From contig JAULAW010000001.1 in NCBI GenBank assembly GCA_032654645.1, positions 1-64,000 of the forward strand: a stretch of DNA of 64,000 nucleotides. The letters are read 5' to 3'. The position numbers and the translations under genes are program-made. This document shows, in pieces, positions 51,890 to 61,395 of this stretch (position 1 is the stretch's first letter; each line of letters opens with the position of its first letter). The notes beneath the pieces were generated by a model. The model ran no database searches. It was not told the DNA's origin and was given only the letters and a program-made list of their open reading frames with translations. The stretch is from CAITJF01 sp032654645. Lineage in GTDB: Bacteria > Pseudomonadota > Gammaproteobacteria > Burkholderiales > Gallionellaceae.

Positions 51890-53998
51890 ATGACGGTTAT
51901 TCTTTCCCCAAACCAATTTGGTGATTTTGGTTTGGCTTCGCACACATCGAGTTTGCTTCACGGGCTTGATGACCCACAAGATAAAGCAACGCTTCGGCAA
52001 TTGATCCATGTTCTTTGCCCGCCGATTGACGCACCTCGATTGTTGGAGGTGCTAACGGGAACATTGCGTTCGGTGAAGCAGTATAGCGGCACCCTCATTT
52101 CTCCGAGCGAATCCTTCCTGAAGATCATGGCAGCATTGGAAAGCCTTATCGCTAACTCACATCCATTTTTGGATGTAAATAAGCAGCGACAAGAGCTACA
52201 TCATCCCCTGATTCGCCGCCTTGCAACGCACCCAGCTTGGGCGCTGTGCATCGAGCTATCGAGAGCGCCGGAAAGTTCGCCGATTCTAATTGCTGCTGGC
52301 GCTGAGATCGCTCTTTCATTGGTAAAAGAAAAGCCATTTCCAAAAACATATGCAAGCAGTTTGAGGGTCGCTCTCAAAAACTCCGACAAGGATGGTGAAA
52401 TCATTCATGTCGATCGCCGACCGCTATATCAAAAACATTTTAGCAAAATCGGGCAAGTGGCTTCAGCGCTCTTCGATGCTCCCAACCCTTCTAAACATGG
52501 CAAGGGCAGCCACTCATTCGAGGATAGGGTAACCCAATACTTTTTTCGCAAACAAACTTACGCAGCCCCAAAGCATCGGCAAGGAATTCTGGATCAACGG
52601 TGCCAGAGCCCGTTGCAGCTTCTTCAGTCCTCCGGCGAATTATGCGAAATGGCAAAAACTGGAAATCATGCGGCGCAATTAATAATCATGGCGTTTTGCT
52701 GTGGCTTATCTGCTGAACTAACCCGTGATTTGCCATTACAGCCGCATGCGCCGGATGATTGGATAATAGTGATCGACATCGGAGCCGGCGTGGTTAAAAC
52801 AAACATCGAAAGCCTTTTCCCTGACTCTGCTTCACCGTCATGCAATACTCTGGAAAATTATCGCGATGCCAACAAAATTATTGTCAAGCCTCTTCCAAAA
52901 TTCATTGCTTCGTTATTGGCCAATGCGTTGATGGCAAATCCGGGAGCTCGCACGATTGGCGAATTGATTCCATCAGATGAAGTTGCTGGAACGACCTTGA
53001 CGATGCCAAGCTATGACACAGGTATCGTTCCTTCTGTTGCGAGATTTCTTAACTCAGCCGCGCCATTCGCAATCCAAGCAGGCATCGATCGCCTGACTGT
53101 TGCGGCAATCACAAACGATTTTTCAGTGCTTCCCGGCTCGAAATTTTATTACGCATTGGTAAACAGGAAAGAAATCTGGGATGCAAGTTACACATTCTTT
53201 AACGCACTCGACTGGGGGGAGCCAGTAAACTTGCAAAATGGCCTGGCCGTTGGTTCCAGAATCGCCCCCAAGCGTGAAGCAATTTCAAATCTTTACGGTT
53301 GGATGGTTGATCAGGTGCTTAGTATTGCGCCTGGGAGGAGATATACTTATTTATCCTTGGTTTCCCACCACAATGTGTATGCATTGTTCTGCGCTGCGAT
53401 CACGATCTTATGCCTGGCATCCAGAAAAGCTGAGAAACTTCACTTCACTGCTGCAGGGCTTGATGAGCGCAACCTGTTCGTTGCTCTGTGCGACAAGCGC
53501 ACCGGGCAATTTCCAGGGGCACTTCCAGTCCCTATAAATATAATTCTGTCAGAGCAAATCCGGCTTTGGCGGGTGCATTGCGATGCACTAGACAAAAGGC
53601 TGGAAAAACTTGGCCTGGAATCAAGTACGAGCCTCCGTTGTTATCTCCATAAGGTTTTGAACCGGGAAAATGTACAGATGTTTTTCCGCATTTTCCGGCA
53701 CCGTCACGTTGCTTTAGGAACATCTGATCTTTCATCTTGGTGGCCTTGCGATATGAAATTAACCACCAATCTTGGCCGTGACTTCTGGGAGTGCGAGCTA
53801 CATCTTCATGGTTTGCAAAGCACAACCATCGATATGCTGCTTCGACACCATCTCTTGGGTATGGAGTGCCACACGTCGACGAGTGATGCTGTCCTTTCAG
53901 ACTGGCATCTTGAAGTTTGCAAAGCCCAGGAAGCAACCCTCAAAGAACTGGGCATCAAACCCGTTGCCGGCCTCTCGAACAAAATGAATAGGAGCTAA
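51890..53998 (+). CDS. trio gene 1: large protein with degenerate tyrosine-recombinase-like domain
   Basis: 702 residues from the ATG at 51890 (GGAG six bases upstream). The N-terminal two thirds match no family I recognise. The C-terminal part follows the pattern of tyrosine recombinases: LCLASRKAEKL with Arg512, CDKRTGQ with Lys536, LGRDFWECELHLHG with Arg630 in the HxxR place (Asn in place of His), and LLRHHLLG with His653. No tyrosine is seen where the nucleophile belongs (HTSTSDAVLSDWH). It might act as a non-catalytic partner. The motif reading is mine and needs a profile search. AGGAGCTAATCATG links it to gene 2 with a 2-bp gap. Confidence 0.6.
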   Translation: MTVILSPNQFGDFGLASHTSSLLHGLDDPQDKATLRQLIHVLCPPIDAPRLLEVLTGTLRSVKQYSGTLISPSESFLKIMAALESLIANSHPFLDVNKQRQELHHPLIRRLATHPAWALCIELSRAPESSPILIAAGAEIALSLVKEKPFPKTYASSLRVALKNSDKDGEIIHVDRRPLYQKHFSKIGQVASALFDAPNPSKHGKGSHSFEDRVTQYFFRKQTYAAPKHRQGILDQRCQSPLQLLQSSGELCEMAKTGNHAAQLIIMAFCCGLSAELTRDLPLQPHAPDDWIIVIDIGAGVVKTNIESLFPDSASPSCNTLENYRDANKIIVKPLPKFIASLLANALMANPGARTIGELIPSDEVAGTTLTMPSYDTGIVPSVARFLNSAAPFAIQAGIDRLTVAAITNDFSVLPGSKFYYALVNRKEIWDASYTFFNALDWGEPVNLQNGLAVGSRIAPKREAISNLYGWMVDQVLSIAPGRRYTYLSLVSHHNVYALFCAAITILCLASRKAEKLHFTAAGLDERNLFVALCDKRTGQFPGALPVPINIILSEQIRLWRVHCDALDKRLEKLGLESSTSLRCYLHKVLNRENVQMFFRIFRHRHVALGTSDLSSWWPCDMKLTTNLGRDFWECELHLHGLQSTTIDMLLRHHLLGMECHTSTSDAVLSDWHLEVCKAQEATLKELGIKPVAGLSNKMNRS

Positions 53999-54000
53999 TC

Positions 54001-56739
54001 ATGTCAAACAATAATCAGTGTGCATCACAAACTGCCGGTACCGAAGATAAAGCAATCACAGTTCGCAAGGACAAGGTTGGTCGCACTCATTTTAGGCCTA
54101 CACAATTTACATCGGGGCAGGCCGCCAGATTCAGCAATATTCAAAGAATGGTTTTGAGCGAATCGCTTAAATTCCAGTCACCGATTTTAAAATTCGTGGC
54201 CTGTTTAGTTTGCTTCGATGGAGTTGCCACAAGAAGTGACCTGATGGCTGCACTGGCAGGAAATATTTATAGCTGGAAGGATGAGGAATGCATTGAGTGG
54301 AGTGACCCAATTGGCCGTATTAACCGTCGCACATTGAGTTCCTTCTCTGTCAGTGCCTGGGGTTCTCCCAGTTCAAAACCTTTTACAGTTGGCGAAGCAA
54401 TTGCGCATATCGAGTCGGTTCTTGCTGAAATATATCCATCATGCACATCATCGCGGATCGATCGCCTTCTGCGAGACGCCCAGGCCTGGCTTACTCAAGT
54501 TTTGCCCGGCCCGCTATTAGCACATTGCCTTAACCTCATCCCTCTTACAGGGTTGCCCGGCAGCGCGCTAGCCAGGGAAGTGACAGGATTGGCAATTGAT
54601 CCGATAACTGAAGTTAAAAATGAGGGTGTCATCATAGGTCTTGGCCAAGCTCTTGATGGCTTTTTTTCGTATACCAAAAAAGATTCTGGTTCATGGCTTG
54701 TTGGAAAAATTGTCACTGCGTGCAAGTTCAAAAAGAATAACAAAATAACCTTAGAAAAAGGCCGCATGCTCGAGGAATGCTTATCTTTGGCCCCGCTTGC
54801 ATGTGAAGCCGGGCCAATCTCATCAATTCTTCTGGCTTGGGTAATCAACTTTATTGAATCGGGCACGCGGGGCCAGATCAATATCAGCCCCAGGACAATC
54901 GCAAAATACACAGGGGCGGCGCTGGAAATACTTTTTCAAGCGATCAAGGATCTTGATCTCGATGAGATAAGCCCCGAAGAACTGGAAAGTATTTATGCGG
55001 GCATCAAGGAATCGGTAAAACCCACCATAAGGAATAGTGTCTCCGCCGCCTTAGACTCCTTTCATCATTTCTTGGAAGAAATGCTTGATTTTCCCCCTTT
55101 GAAAAAGCCTATCTACGATGGCGCCGCACAACTCATTCCACGTGCAAATGTAATTTGGCAGCACGAGTTCGACGTCATTAATAACTGGTTGGATTCTGCG
55201 ATATTCGACGAGCGAATGGTTAACCAGGTTCGCATGAGCATGGCTATCATGCGCACGATTCGAATCAGGGTTTCAGAACTTTTCACACTTCGATTGCGTA
55301 ACATCCGCATTTGTTCAGCGGGGCTCGAAATCGAAATCTGCCCAATGCGTAGGGACGGAAAGCTTAAAACAAATGCAGCGCGAAGGGCCGTGCGAGTCAC
55401 AGATAAGTCCGCTATCGAAATTATCGCCAATTGGAAAAATCGTCGTGAATTGGAACATGCAATTTCTACCGACTTGCTGTTTGGGGACCCACATGCACCC
55501 GCCAATGGTTACCGCTTGGGCCAGCTTTACGTACTCATCAATCACTTGTTCAAAGCTGGCACAGGTGACCCCAGTGCCAGTTGCCACGCAACTTCTCATG
55601 GTTGGGTATCAGATCAATTCGAGCGGGCGCTGTTGAACAAACAAAGCGTAGACATCAACCCGCTGGATGAACTAGCAACTGGGGCAGGGCATGCCATTTC
55701 GCAAACAAGCCTGCTCCATTATTTTCATTTTTTTGAAAAACTACTACGGCATTATTTGGACAATGCCATCAAGTCGATCAAGTTTACGGGAAGCATGGTG
55801 GCTAAAAATTCCAACATCACTGCCGATTTATTCCGCCAGCGTTGCTTTAGAAGTCGGGGCGACCTTTCAAATCAAGAAATCGCTTTGGCTATCATAAGGG
55901 AGTCACGGCCTAATTTACTTGTTCCCAAGGTGCAGGATATCTATGCGTTGAGCACGCCTCTTCCACCTGGCATCCTGGCTAAAAGCCGCTCGATCAGTTT
56001 CAATGATGTTCTAAAAACTGCCACCGACCTCGCGCAAGGAATGGCCGTATCCATTGTCGGCTCACGGTGCAGTAAACCAGAGGAATACGTTCAATCTGTA
56101 GCGTCCGCCGGGTGTTTGGTATTGGAGGAAACCCGCCTGCTCGACAGGTCTGCAACCCGGCGAGGCCATACAGCATCCGTTGCCGATTACCAGCGGTTTT
56201 TCACTGGCGGAGGTGGCAACCTTATCCAGTTTTCACGCACTCGCCAACCAAAGCTTGCCCCTTTGCTCAGTTATTTATCCGGCAACCCGGACAGCGCTCT
56301 TCTTGAAGCAGGCATTGATGCCTGGGCTGCTTGTATCGAACGCAAATACATATCCGTTGAACGCACGTCACAATGTCTTGGTTTGATCAAATTATTAAAA
56401 GCTGCTGGCATTCCAAATGACCGCGTAGTGGTGTGTGTTTCTCTCCCACTCCAAAGTGAAGATGCGCTTGGAAAAATGCATGCTCAAATAAATTCAATGT
56501 TTATTTCCCTGTTCTCTGCCCCTCCAATTATTGATACGAAATCAGCTCGACGCGGGCGCCCTGCCAGCTACTTTGTTGTATCCGGTGTAGCTCCAAGCGA
56601 GGGGGTAACTTTAGGAAGCGCCGCGACGTCGATGGCTGGCTTCAATGCGTTGATGTTTGCTGCCAGCATCTACTTTAAAATATATTTCAATTCTCATACT
56701 GATGCCAGGTCACCATCTAACTTGGGCGGAAGGAGCTAA
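54001..56739 (+). CDS. trio gene 2: tyrosine-recombinase-like protein with nucleophile
   Basis: 912 residues. The middle (about 410-585) shows the recombinase pattern: IRIRVSELFTLRL with Arg423, DGKLKTNAARR with Lys454/456, SCHATSHGW with His529 (the HxxR arginine is Ser532), GAGHAISQT with His564 and LLHYFHF with Tyr574, ten residues after the His as in integrases. About 300 further residues follow the catalytic part, and the N-terminus is long, so it is far larger than phage integrases. Together with genes 1 and 3 it resembles multi-protein recombinase systems such as Tn554 TnpABC or trio elements; which one cannot be decided here. Confidence 0.6.
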   Translation: MSNNNQCASQTAGTEDKAITVRKDKVGRTHFRPTQFTSGQAARFSNIQRMVLSESLKFQSPILKFVACLVCFDGVATRSDLMAALAGNIYSWKDEECIEWSDPIGRINRRTLSSFSVSAWGSPSSKPFTVGEAIAHIESVLAEIYPSCTSSRIDRLLRDAQAWLTQVLPGPLLAHCLNLIPLTGLPGSALAREVTGLAIDPITEVKNEGVIIGLGQALDGFFSYTKKDSGSWLVGKIVTACKFKKNNKITLEKGRMLEECLSLAPLACEAGPISSILLAWVINFIESGTRGQINISPRTIAKYTGAALEILFQAIKDLDLDEISPEELESIYAGIKESVKPTIRNSVSAALDSFHHFLEEMLDFPPLKKPIYDGAAQLIPRANVIWQHEFDVINNWLDSAIFDERMVNQVRMSMAIMRTIRIRVSELFTLRLRNIRICSAGLEIEICPMRRDGKLKTNAARRAVRVTDKSAIEIIANWKNRRELEHAISTDLLFGDPHAPANGYRLGQLYVLINHLFKAGTGDPSASCHATSHGWVSDQFERALLNKQSVDINPLDELATGAGHAISQTSLLHYFHFFEKLLRHYLDNAIKSIKFTGSMVAKNSNITADLFRQRCFRSRGDLSNQEIALAIIRESRPNLLVPKVQDIYALSTPLPPGILAKSRSISFNDVLKTATDLAQGMAVSIVGSRCSKPEEYVQSVASAGCLVLEETRLLDRSATRRGHTASVADYQRFFTGGGGNLIQFSRTRQPKLAPLLSYLSGNPDSALLEAGIDAWAACIERKYISVERTSQCLGLIKLLKAAGIPNDRVVVCVSLPLQSEDALGKMHAQINSMFISLFSAPPIIDTKSARRGRPASYFVVSGVAPSEGVTLGSAATSMAGFNALMFAASIYFKIYFNSHTDARSPSNLGGRS

Positions 56740-56741
56740 CT

Positions 56742-57629
56742 ATGTTTGAGTCAATTCCAGCATTTTCCATTGTGCTCGGCAGCGATGGCGCAAAATTCTC
56801 GAGGGAGGAAGAAGAAAAAAGAAAGCAGGTGATACGCGAGGAAATCAAGGTGTTGATACCTGCCTCCAAGCATTTGTTGCACTCTGCTCTCAAAGAGTAT
56901 GTCGTAGCCGAGGGCGGCAAGATTGTATTGACTTATGATTTGGTCGAGTCTCCCCAGCTAAACATCGAATTTGACGTAACTGATACATCAAACGCAAAAC
57001 AAATTCCCCCGATCGTTGTGCGCCTGGTTGATGACCTTCATCGTCTGCGCGACTCGGCCGAATTCACCCAGATCCGGTTACTCGAACTGGCACAGCTTTC
57101 CACGGCTCTTGTCGCTGGCGGGACAGACAATCGTGGCAACTCAATGGAAAAATTAAGTGAAGAAGACAAAGATCTTTGGGTATTAATGCATTCAAAAAGC
57201 GGTAACGTTCGCAGGATTTCATTTTTAGATAGAGACGTGCATTTTCAAATACCGCTTTTTCCTGCATTCGTACCTGAAGAATTCACACGAAGAATTCATG
57301 CGCTCGTAACATCTATTTCTCCAAACAAGGCGGCCCTAAAATCTGTGGTCGAAGTTGGTGACACGAATTCAAACGTAAATTCGAATCGGCCATCGATACG
57401 AAAAAATTCCATAGATATCCACCGCCCAATTGATAAAACTAAAGATTATTTTTGGCCGTTATTATTTGCAGCGATGGATTACCGCATTCCGGTTGAAGCA
57501 GATGTCAGGGTGGCATTACATATTGGTTCGCTTGCACCGGGATATTTAGAACTACATGATTTAGTAAATGCAGAACAACTCAAGATTAAATTTGATTCTT
57601 TGCATAGCTGCATCAAACAGGGCACATAG
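56742..57629 (+). CDS. trio gene 3: unknown 295-residue protein
   Basis: No family recognised. It has a charged helical N-terminus (SREEEEKRKQVIREEIK) and no membrane segment, no HTH I can support. The AGGAGCTAACTATG start context repeats that of gene 2, with the same 2-bp gap. It should therefore be made with genes 1 and 2 and be part of the same machine. Confidence 0.7.
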   Translation: MFESIPAFSIVLGSDGAKFSREEEEKRKQVIREEIKVLIPASKHLLHSALKEYVVAEGGKIVLTYDLVESPQLNIEFDVTDTSNAKQIPPIVVRLVDDLHRLRDSAEFTQIRLLELAQLSTALVAGGTDNRGNSMEKLSEEDKDLWVLMHSKSGNVRRISFLDRDVHFQIPLFPAFVPEEFTRRIHALVTSISPNKAALKSVVEVGDTNSNVNSNRPSIRKNSIDIHRPIDKTKDYFWPLLFAAMDYRIPVEADVRVALHIGSLAPGYLELHDLVNAEQLKIKFDSLHSCIKQGT

Positions 57630-57698
57630 TTTCCCATTGCAATTTGAATTTCTGAGCTTTGACTTCAACCAACAGAGTGGAACTCCACGAACGTAAAA

Positions 57699-59370
57699 AG
57701 TCGGCCCTGCAAAACTCCCGCAACCCGCATGAATGCTGAATATATTTGTTGAGATGTGTACACCGATTCCCTCAAGAAGCGTTACTTGTTCAGATGATTT
57801 CTGAGGGATTTCAAGATGCAAACACCCGACTTTTTCCGTTGCCGGATTGACGCCATGATCAACCTGAGAGACCCGTTGGCGGTGCTGGCGACCCGCTTGC
57901 CATGGGCCCTGATCGAAGCGTCGCTGGCGCCCAAGTTCGAACATCGTGATCGCGCGGGCGATACCTTGGAAAGCAGTGATTTATTGGGGCCGGTGCAGAT
58001 GGTGGTGGGCGCAGGTCAAAGTTCCGCCGGGCGACCCAAGCTACCGGTTCGCCTGATGTCCAGCCTGGTGTATCTCAAGCACAGCTACAACCTCAGCGAC
58101 GAGGAGCTTGTTGCGCGCTGGAGCGAGAACGTGCTGTGGCAGTTCTTCAGCGGCCTGGAATACTACGAACACTGGCAGCCCTGCGACCCCACGCAGATCG
58201 GGCGGTTCCGGCGCGCCATCGGAGAAGACGGGATGGAGCTGCTGCTCAAGGCCACCATCGACACGGCGGTTTCCGCCAAGGCGGTCAAGCCGGCGGAACT
58301 GGAGCGCGTGATCGTGGACACGACGGTGGGGGAGAAGGCCATCGCGCACCCCGTGGACAGCCGCTTGTTGGAGATCGCGCGCCACAAGGTGGTGGCGGCG
58401 GCCAAGCGTGCGGGCATCGGGTTCAAACAGACGTTCGCCAAGGAAGGCAAAGCGCTGCGCCGCCGCGCGGGCGGCTACGCGCACGCCAAACAGTTCAAGC
58501 GTTTGCGGCGGGCGGTCAAACGCCAGCGCACGATACTGGGCATCGTCATGCGCGAGGTGAAACGCAAGATCGAGGCTCCCGAATTTGTGCCGCAACACCC
58601 CAAGGCGCTGAGCGATTTGATGGCATTGCTGGAACGCGCGGAGCGCATCCGCACGCAGCAGCGCCACGACAAGAACAAGCTGTACGCGCTGCACGCGCCG
58701 GAGGTGGAATGCATAGGCAAAGGCAAGGCGCGCAAACCCTACGAGTTCGGCGTCAAGAGCGCGGTGGTGGTCGCGCACAAGAGCGGCCTGATGCTGGGGG
58801 CGAAGACCTTTCCCGGCAACCCCTACGACGGCCACACCCTGAACGCGATCCTGCAACAGTCGGCGAAGTTGACGCAGAGCGCGGGCATCGCCGTCAAGCA
58901 AGTCGTGGTCGACTTGGGGTTTCGCGGCGTGGACGCCGATAATCCCGACAAGCAGATCATTCACCGGGGCAAGATCAAGAGCATGACTCCGCAGCAGAAG
59001 GGCTGGCTGCGCAGGCGGCAGGCCATCGAACCGGCGATCGGACACTTGAAGTCCGACAACCGCATGGATCGCTGCTGGCTGCAAGGCGCATCGGGCGACC
59101 TGTTGCATACCATCGGCTGCGCCGCCGGCTACAACCTGCGCTGGCTGCTGCGCGCCATTGCCCGCCTGGACATACGGGCGGTTTTTTTGCGCCTGTTACA
59201 ATCAGTCTTGCCGGCCCAACAAGCCACAGCAACGTCATGCGGCACTCATGGCAGCACTTGGTTTCCGCGAATTAATATTTGGCTCGGATACGCGACGACT
59301 GCCAGAGCAGAAATCTGGGAGCACACCGTGTGCTGTGCTTGAACGGAAAATGAATTTTGCAGGGCCGACT
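57699..59370 (+). mobile_element. IS5/IS1182-type insertion sequence
   Basis: Perfect 16-bp ends AGTCGGCCCTGCAAAA (57699-57714) and TTTTGCAGGGCCGACT (59355-59370), flanked on both sides by AAAA, a possible 4-bp target duplication. One transposase gene. Confidence 0.92.
57816..59342 (+). CDS. IS5/IS1182-type transposase
   Basis: 508 residues. DUF772-like N-terminus (LMSSLVYLKHSYNLSDEELV) and DDE core: VIVDTTVGEKAI (Asp), GNPYDGHTL with VVVDLGFRG (Asp), and the Glu in RRRQAIEPAIGHLK; it ends with the usual NLRWLLRA segment. Appears intact and recently inserted. Confidence 0.92.
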   Translation: MQTPDFFRCRIDAMINLRDPLAVLATRLPWALIEASLAPKFEHRDRAGDTLESSDLLGPVQMVVGAGQSSAGRPKLPVRLMSSLVYLKHSYNLSDEELVARWSENVLWQFFSGLEYYEHWQPCDPTQIGRFRRAIGEDGMELLLKATIDTAVSAKAVKPAELERVIVDTTVGEKAIAHPVDSRLLEIARHKVVAAAKRAGIGFKQTFAKEGKALRRRAGGYAHAKQFKRLRRAVKRQRTILGIVMREVKRKIEAPEFVPQHPKALSDLMALLERAERIRTQQRHDKNKLYALHAPEVECIGKGKARKPYEFGVKSAVVVAHKSGLMLGAKTFPGNPYDGHTLNAILQQSAKLTQSAGIAVKQVVVDLGFRGVDADNPDKQIIHRGKIKSMTPQQKGWLRRRQAIEPAIGHLKSDNRMDRCWLQGASGDLLHTIGCAAGYNLRWLLRAIARLDIRAVFLRLLQSVLPAQQATATSCGTHGSTWFPRINIWLGYATTARAEIWEHTVCCA

Positions 59371-59395
59371 AAAAAGGCGGAGATCGCTCCCCGCC
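59371..59395 (-). terminator. terminator of the surface-protein gene
   Basis: On the reverse strand GGCGGGGA-GCGA-TCTCCGCC (one G-T pair, GNRA loop) is followed by TTTTT. The T run is where the IS5 element inserted. Confidence 0.75.
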
Positions 59396-59422
59396 CCGGA
59401 TGATGCTCGAGTTTTGATTGCG

Positions 59423-61224
59423 CTACTGCACGATCAGGTTCCCCGCCGAACTCAACACCAGAAAGTTGTTGCTGCCGATGCACTGCAACTCGACCGCGTC
59501 GTACTGCGCCCCGGTGATCGAACCGGTAACGCCCGCCGTCGTGCTGGAAATGGCTGCCGGGATGGAGGTGTATATCTGGCCGCCATAAACGCCCGCCGCC
59601 AGGTTGCGCCCGTCCCACGATGAAGCAACTGTCCTCCAGGATCCCAGAGATTCGTGCGGTGTCCAGGTCAGCCCGGAATCGGATGAGGTATAAATTTTGC
59701 CAAACACTCCGCCCGTACCCACGGCCACCAGATTGACCCCGTCCCACGAGGAGGCAACAGAATACCAGTTTATACCAGGTGAGTCTCTTAAAGCCCAGGT
59801 CACGCCGGAATCGGTGGAGGTGTATATCCGACCACTTCCCAAGCCACTCGTCACGGCAACGAGCTTGGTTCCGTCCGCCGAGGAGGCCACGGACTCCCAT
59901 GTCCTGTTTGTATCGCGCGCCGTCCAGTTCGCGCCGGAATCGGTTGAAGTGTAGATCTGTCCGCCGTTCGTTGCGCCGGCCAGCTTGACGCCATCCAGAG
60001 ACGAAGCGATGGAGGTCCAGGTAGTGGCGGTAATGACTGGCCCGGTCCAGTTCACGCCGGAATCGGATGAGGTATAAAGCTGGCCGTTCTGTAATCCGGC
60101 CACCAGCTTGCTGCCGTCCCCGGACGATGCGACAGCTCTCCAGTTTTGCGGAGTGGCGCGTGCCGTCCAGGTAACGCCGAAGTCGGTGGAGGTATATATC
60201 TGCCCGCCCAGTACGGTTGCGGCCAGTTTGCTGCCGTCCGTCGAGGAGGCGACCGACATCCACTCTCTGACCGAATCGCGCGCCGTCCAGGTCATGCCGA
60301 AATCGGCGGAGGTGTAGATGCGCCCGCCAGTGGTTCCGTTATTGTCGGTGGCGACCAGATTTTTCCCGTCCCAGGATGAGGCGATCGAATTCCAATTCCG
60401 GGCGGACTCGCGCGGCGTCCAGATCGCGCCGATGGCGGCGGGCAGGTCTCGGGTGATGATGTGCTGCCCCGCATTCTGCGCGATCTTCCAACCGCCCGCG
60501 CCGAGGCCGGACACCGCGACGATGTCGCCGGTCGCCGGGGCGGCGGGCAAGGTGATCGTCACTTGCGCCGCGTTGTTCGCCATATACCCTGCATTGGATG
60601 CCGCCTGCTGTGTAGTGCCGGTGACCTGCGTCCAGGTGATGCCGGGCCCCGCCGATCCCGTTGCCCCGGTCGCGCCGTTACAGACATAGGATGTCGCCGA
60701 CACTTCCGCCGGATCGAGTATGCCATTTGCGTTGGCATCCAGCCCCGAAGTCAGTTTTCTTCCACCTGTGGCGCAGTTCGCCCCCGCCGCTTCGGCGACC
60801 GATACCGTGAGCGAATTCTGGCCGTTGGCGCCATTCGCGCCGTGGCAGACATAGCTTGTTGTGGTCACCTCGCCCGGATTGAGGACGCCGTTTGCATTGG
60901 TGTCCAGCCCGGAGGTGAGCTTCCATCCGCCGGACGCGCAGTTGGCACCGGCCGCCTCGGCAACAATGGCGGAGAGCGAATTCAGGCCATTGGCCCCGTT
61001 GCTTCCGTTCGTTCCGTTACTTCCATTTGTTCCATTGCTGCCGTTCGACCCGTTGCAAACGTATGCGCTGGAGGTGATTTCTCCCGCATCCAGGATGCCG
61101 TTCGAGTTGGTGTCCCGCCCGACGCTGACCTTATTGCCGCCGTTGGCGCAGTTTGCGCCCGCCGCTTCCGCCGCCGTGGACACCAGGGCGCCGAGACCGT
61201 TTGCGCCGTTGCTTCCGTTTGATC
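59423..61224 (-). pseudogene. repeat-rich surface protein (collagen-like / DUF7151-like / BNR-like), 5' truncated
   Basis: About 600 residues remain. N-terminal collagen-like GSNGSNG and GTNGSNG tracts alternate with three or four copies of an EAAGANCANGGNK ... DTNSNGILDAGEI ... YVCNG unit. A linker follows, then about seven BNR/sialidase-like blades (WTPRESARNWNSIASSWDG, IYTSTDSGVTW). Such proteins are usually secreted and bind surfaces or glycans. The frame continues to 61342 only through antisense traW DNA, so the signal peptide and true start are missing. GC-rich, with its own terminator. Confidence 0.75.
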
Positions 61225-61395
61225 CCGGCGTGGGGCAACCTCTCGTCGTTGCAGTCCAGGTACCGCCGCCCGGTTTATCTGCTGACCCCCGAGATACGCG
61301 ACCGGTTCGGGCTGGGCGCCGTGCCCGCGACCATCGCGTCAAGCGGGAAGCTGCTCAAAATCAACGAATACAACGTGGGCGGGGGTGGCTCATGA
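61216..61395 (+). pseudogene. traW: traW 3' remnant
   Basis: The frame ending at TGA 61393-61395 reads PVYLLTPEIRDRFGLGAVPA followed by TIASSGKLLKINEY, the C-terminal end of F-type TraW (RFGxxxVPAxV...G). Upstream codons belong to the inserted surface-protein gene. The ATGA overlap with traU is conserved. Confidence 0.8.

Noticed and set aside
58041..59108. Reverse 355-residue frame opposite the IS5 transposase
   Set aside because: Antisense of a complete transposase bounded by perfect inverted ends.
59235..60263. Reverse frame beside the surface-protein gene
   Set aside because: Alternative frame of the BNR-like repeats; the strand and repeats favour the 59423-61224 frame, and it runs across the IS5 end.
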